DNA from: Nocardia amikacinitolerans NBRC 108937
Lineage (GTDB): Bacteria; Actinomycetota; Actinomycetes; Mycobacteriales; Mycobacteriaceae
Length of the DNA stretch: 64,000 nt
Assembly (NCBI RefSeq): GCF_001612615.1
Contig: NZ_BDAU01000004.1
Coordinates: 62,001 to 126,000, forward strand
Direction: 5' to 3'
In this document: one piece after another, positions 62,461 through 64,000 of the stretch
Numbering within the stretch: position 1 is the first letter of the stretch
How the letters are laid out: every line of letters begins with the position of its first letter
Notes under the pieces: generated by a model
The model's database searches: none
Seen by the model: the letters and a program-made list of their open reading frames with translations, nothing else
Told to the model about the DNA's origin: nothing
Translations under genes and position numbers: made by a program

Positions 62461-63099
62461 ATGGATGGACACGCTGCCGTGGATGCGCCGGACGTCGACG
62501 CGATGAATGCTCGGGCGCAGCGCGCCCTGCGCACCCGGGCGGCTTTGATCCAATCGGCACGACGGGCCCTCGGGAGCGGCGGGCTCGCGCGCCTAGGTAT
62601 CGCCGACTTGGCGCGCGATGCCGGTGTCTCGACCGGATCCTTCTACAACCACTTCACGGGCAAGGACGAGTTGTTCGCCGTGGTTGTAGCCGAGGTGGTC
62701 GAGGAACTCGCCGACATCCTGGACGACGCTGTCGCGGGCAAGGACGAGCCCGCCGAGTACGTCCGGGCGCAGATCCGTGCACTCGTGGTGATCGGTCTCG
62801 CCGATCCCGGCACCGCCGCGATTGTCGTGGACGCGCGATATCACGTGCTCGAGCACGCCGACATCCGCTCGCGCCTGTCGTTCGGCGTCCAGGCGGGGAT
62901 CTCGGCGGGCTGCTTCCACGTCCACGATGTCGAAGCCACCCTGGATCTCCTGGGCGAAGTCGTCTTGGCGCTCCTGCGAACCTCACGCCGCAATCCCGCC
63001 GCGGTGACGACGGAGTGGATCGAGACCCTGGCCCAGCAGGTGCTGTACGCGCTGGGACACCCGCCCGGCCCGGCCCGAACGAAAGATCGAATGTTGTGA
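62461..63099 (+). CDS. TetR-family regulator heading an mce operon
   Basis: A 212-residue TetR protein. The helix-turn-helix is RTRAALIQSARRALGSGGLA and IADLARDAGVSTGSFYNHFT; the C-terminal domain is helical (TAAIVVDARYHVLEHADIRS). ATG 62461. Its stop overlaps the yrbE start (GTGA), so it is translated with the transporter. It likely represses the mce operon in response to a lipid or steroid-type ligand; the palindrome upstream is a plausible site. Confidence 0.92.
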   Translation: MDGHAAVDAPDVDAMNARAQRALRTRAALIQSARRALGSGGLARLGIADLARDAGVSTGSFYNHFTGKDELFAVVVAEVVEELADILDDAVAGKDEPAEYVRAQIRALVVIGLADPGTAAIVVDARYHVLEHADIRSRLSFGVQAGISAGCFHVHDVEATLDLLGEVVLALLRTSRRNPAAVTTEWIETLAQQVLYALGHPPGPARTKDRML

Positions 63100-63950
63100 C
63101 TGTACCACCCAATGCCTCTGGCGCACAGCGTGATTCCTCCGTTGTGCAGATCGTTCGCGCGAACTTCTCCGACACCGTCGTCGGCGGCGTACGCACCTGG
63201 GGACGGACGGTCGACCTCGCCATCGAGTCGGTGGGGCAGGGACTCGGCGATCTGGTGCGCGGGCGCTTCCAATGGCGCGAAATGCTGTACCAAGCGTGGT
63301 ACATCGTTACCGTCACGGCCTTACCCGCGATCCTGATGGCCGTGCCGTTCGGGGTGATCGTCTCGGTCCAGATCGGCAACATGATCCGGGAATTGGGCGG
63401 CGACTCACTGCTGGGGGCGGCGAGCGGGCTCGGGGTCATCAAGCAGGGCGCCCCGATCGCGACGGGACTGCTGCTCGGCGGCGCCGGCGCCGCGGCGATC
63501 GCAGCAGACCTGGGCGCCCGCACCATCCGCGAAGAGGTGGACGCGCTGCGGGTCATGGGCGTCAGCCCCATCCGTCGGCTGGTGGTGCCGCGCATCGTCG
63601 CGATGGTGCTGGTCGCGCCACTGCTGAACATCCTGATCATCTTCACCGGCGTGGCCGCGGGATACTTCGTCGCGATCGGCGCGCAGGGCGTGACCTCCGG
63701 AAGTTACTGGGCCACTTTCGGTTCCTTCACCACGGTCACCGATGTGGGGATCTCGCTACTGGAGGCGATCCTGTTCGGCTTCATCGTGGCGATCATCGGC
63801 TGCCAGCGCGGCCTGGAAGCCAAGGGCGGACCCCGCGGCGTGGCCGACGGCGTGAATGCCTCGGTCGTGCTCTCGGTGATGTCGGTCCTCGTCGTCAATC
63901 TCGTTGTCAGCCAGCTGGTCCAGATGTTCGCCCCGACGAGGATGGCGTGA
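63096..63950 (+). CDS. YrbE-type (MlaE) permease, first of an mce operon
   Basis: A 284-residue membrane permease of the MlaE/YrbE family, which with the second YrbE protein, six Mce proteins and an Mkl ATPase imports lipids or sterols across the mycolic envelope. Conserved features are LPAILMAVPFGVIVSVQIGN, REEVDALRVMGVSPIRRLVV and VAIIGCQRGLEAKGGPRGVA (the EExDAL-like ATPase-contact helix is clear). GTG 63096 overlaps the TetR stop, and the stop overlaps the next ATG (TGATG). Confidence 0.96.
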   Translation: MTVPPNASGAQRDSSVVQIVRANFSDTVVGGVRTWGRTVDLAIESVGQGLGDLVRGRFQWREMLYQAWYIVTVTALPAILMAVPFGVIVSVQIGNMIRELGGDSLLGAASGLGVIKQGAPIATGLLLGGAGAAAIAADLGARTIREEVDALRVMGVSPIRRLVVPRIVAMVLVAPLLNILIIFTGVAAGYFVAIGAQGVTSGSYWATFGSFTTVTDVGISLLEAILFGFIVAIIGCQRGLEAKGGPRGVADGVNASVVLSVMSVLVVNLVVSQLVQMFAPTRMA

Positions 63951-64000
63951 TGACCGCGACGCCGTACGCGCCGCGCGGCCTGCGCTGGGCATATCGGGCG
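63950..64000 (+). CDS. Second YrbE-type permease (partial, 5' end)
   Basis: ATG 63950 overlaps the previous TGA. Only 17 codons are present (MTATPYAPRGLRWAYRA). The position directly after the first yrbE and the coupled start identify it as the partner permease; the sequence alone is too short. Confidence 0.7.
   Translation, partial: MTATPYAPRGLRWAYRA

Overview
The window is high-GC actinobacterial chromosome. Gene content and order closely follow the Mycobacterium tuberculosis Rv2670c-Rv2703 neighbourhood (zapE, ribD-like, Rv2672-like, aftC, msrB, hemQ, hemY, hemE, DUF3000, rnd, dxs, APC permease, two TrkA proteins, DUF3159, OB-fold protein, DUF3710, dut, DUF3093, DUF4193, cei, suhB, ppgK, sigA). 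An aftC-type arabinosyltransferase, an mce/yrbE locus, many P450s and monooxygenases, and an N-terminal lysine/alanine repeat in SigA point to a mycolic-acid actinomycete, most likely Nocardia or a close relative. Genus is inferred, not proven.

Layout. 1-28,069 is a conserved core: the tail of an antiporter, an MHYT membrane protein, sigA, ppgK, suhB, cei, the dut/DUF3710 block, a sigma factor, the K+ (TrkA) and permease genes with a TRAM methyltransferase, a glutaminase fused to STAS and cyclic-nucleotide domains, dxs, rnd and hemE-hemY. 28,070-34,537 is an accessory island splitting hemY from hemQ. It holds imperfect copies of hemY-proximal sequence at its edges, a repeat-flanked small gene, a decayed zinc-ribbon recombinase, an AT-rich four-gene operon (YbaB-like, two WXG100-type proteins, DUF3558-like lipoprotein) and a decayed IS5-type transposase. 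34,538-42,963 returns to core genes: hemQ, the ribD-like/hydrolase/aftC/msrB operon, zapE, a secreted tyrosine phosphatase, a hydrolase and a GNAT enzyme.

43,480-50,369 is a one-directional oxidative cluster (Baeyer-Villiger/FMO-type monooxygenase, P450, P450, FMO, then a LysR regulator). 50,370-58,364 is a patchwork of lineage-specific genes: a pentapeptide-repeat coiled-coil protein, a CoiA-like nuclease with coiled coil and membrane anchor, an F420-type LLM/Dabb operon, a sigma-4 helix-turn-helix protein with a TnsA-like C-terminal part, and an Xre-regulator locus with tiny genes and a DUF5753 remnant. 58,453-59,294 carries tRNA-Gly/Cys/Val on the minus strand and tRNA-Val(CAC) on the plus strand. 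The right end has an MFS exporter, two TetR regulators with a truncated methyltransferase between them, and the first genes of an mce-type (yrbE) lipid-import operon.

How genes work together. HemE, HemY and HemQ form the coproporphyrin-dependent haem route. Dxs feeds isoprenoids and AftC uses a polyprenyl-linked arabinose donor to build the cell wall. Dut protects the dUTP pool. The paired TrkA proteins probably gate K+ uptake. A shared word, GGYAACARTGT, lies before both the MFS gene and the mce-linked TetR gene and may tie them into one regulon.
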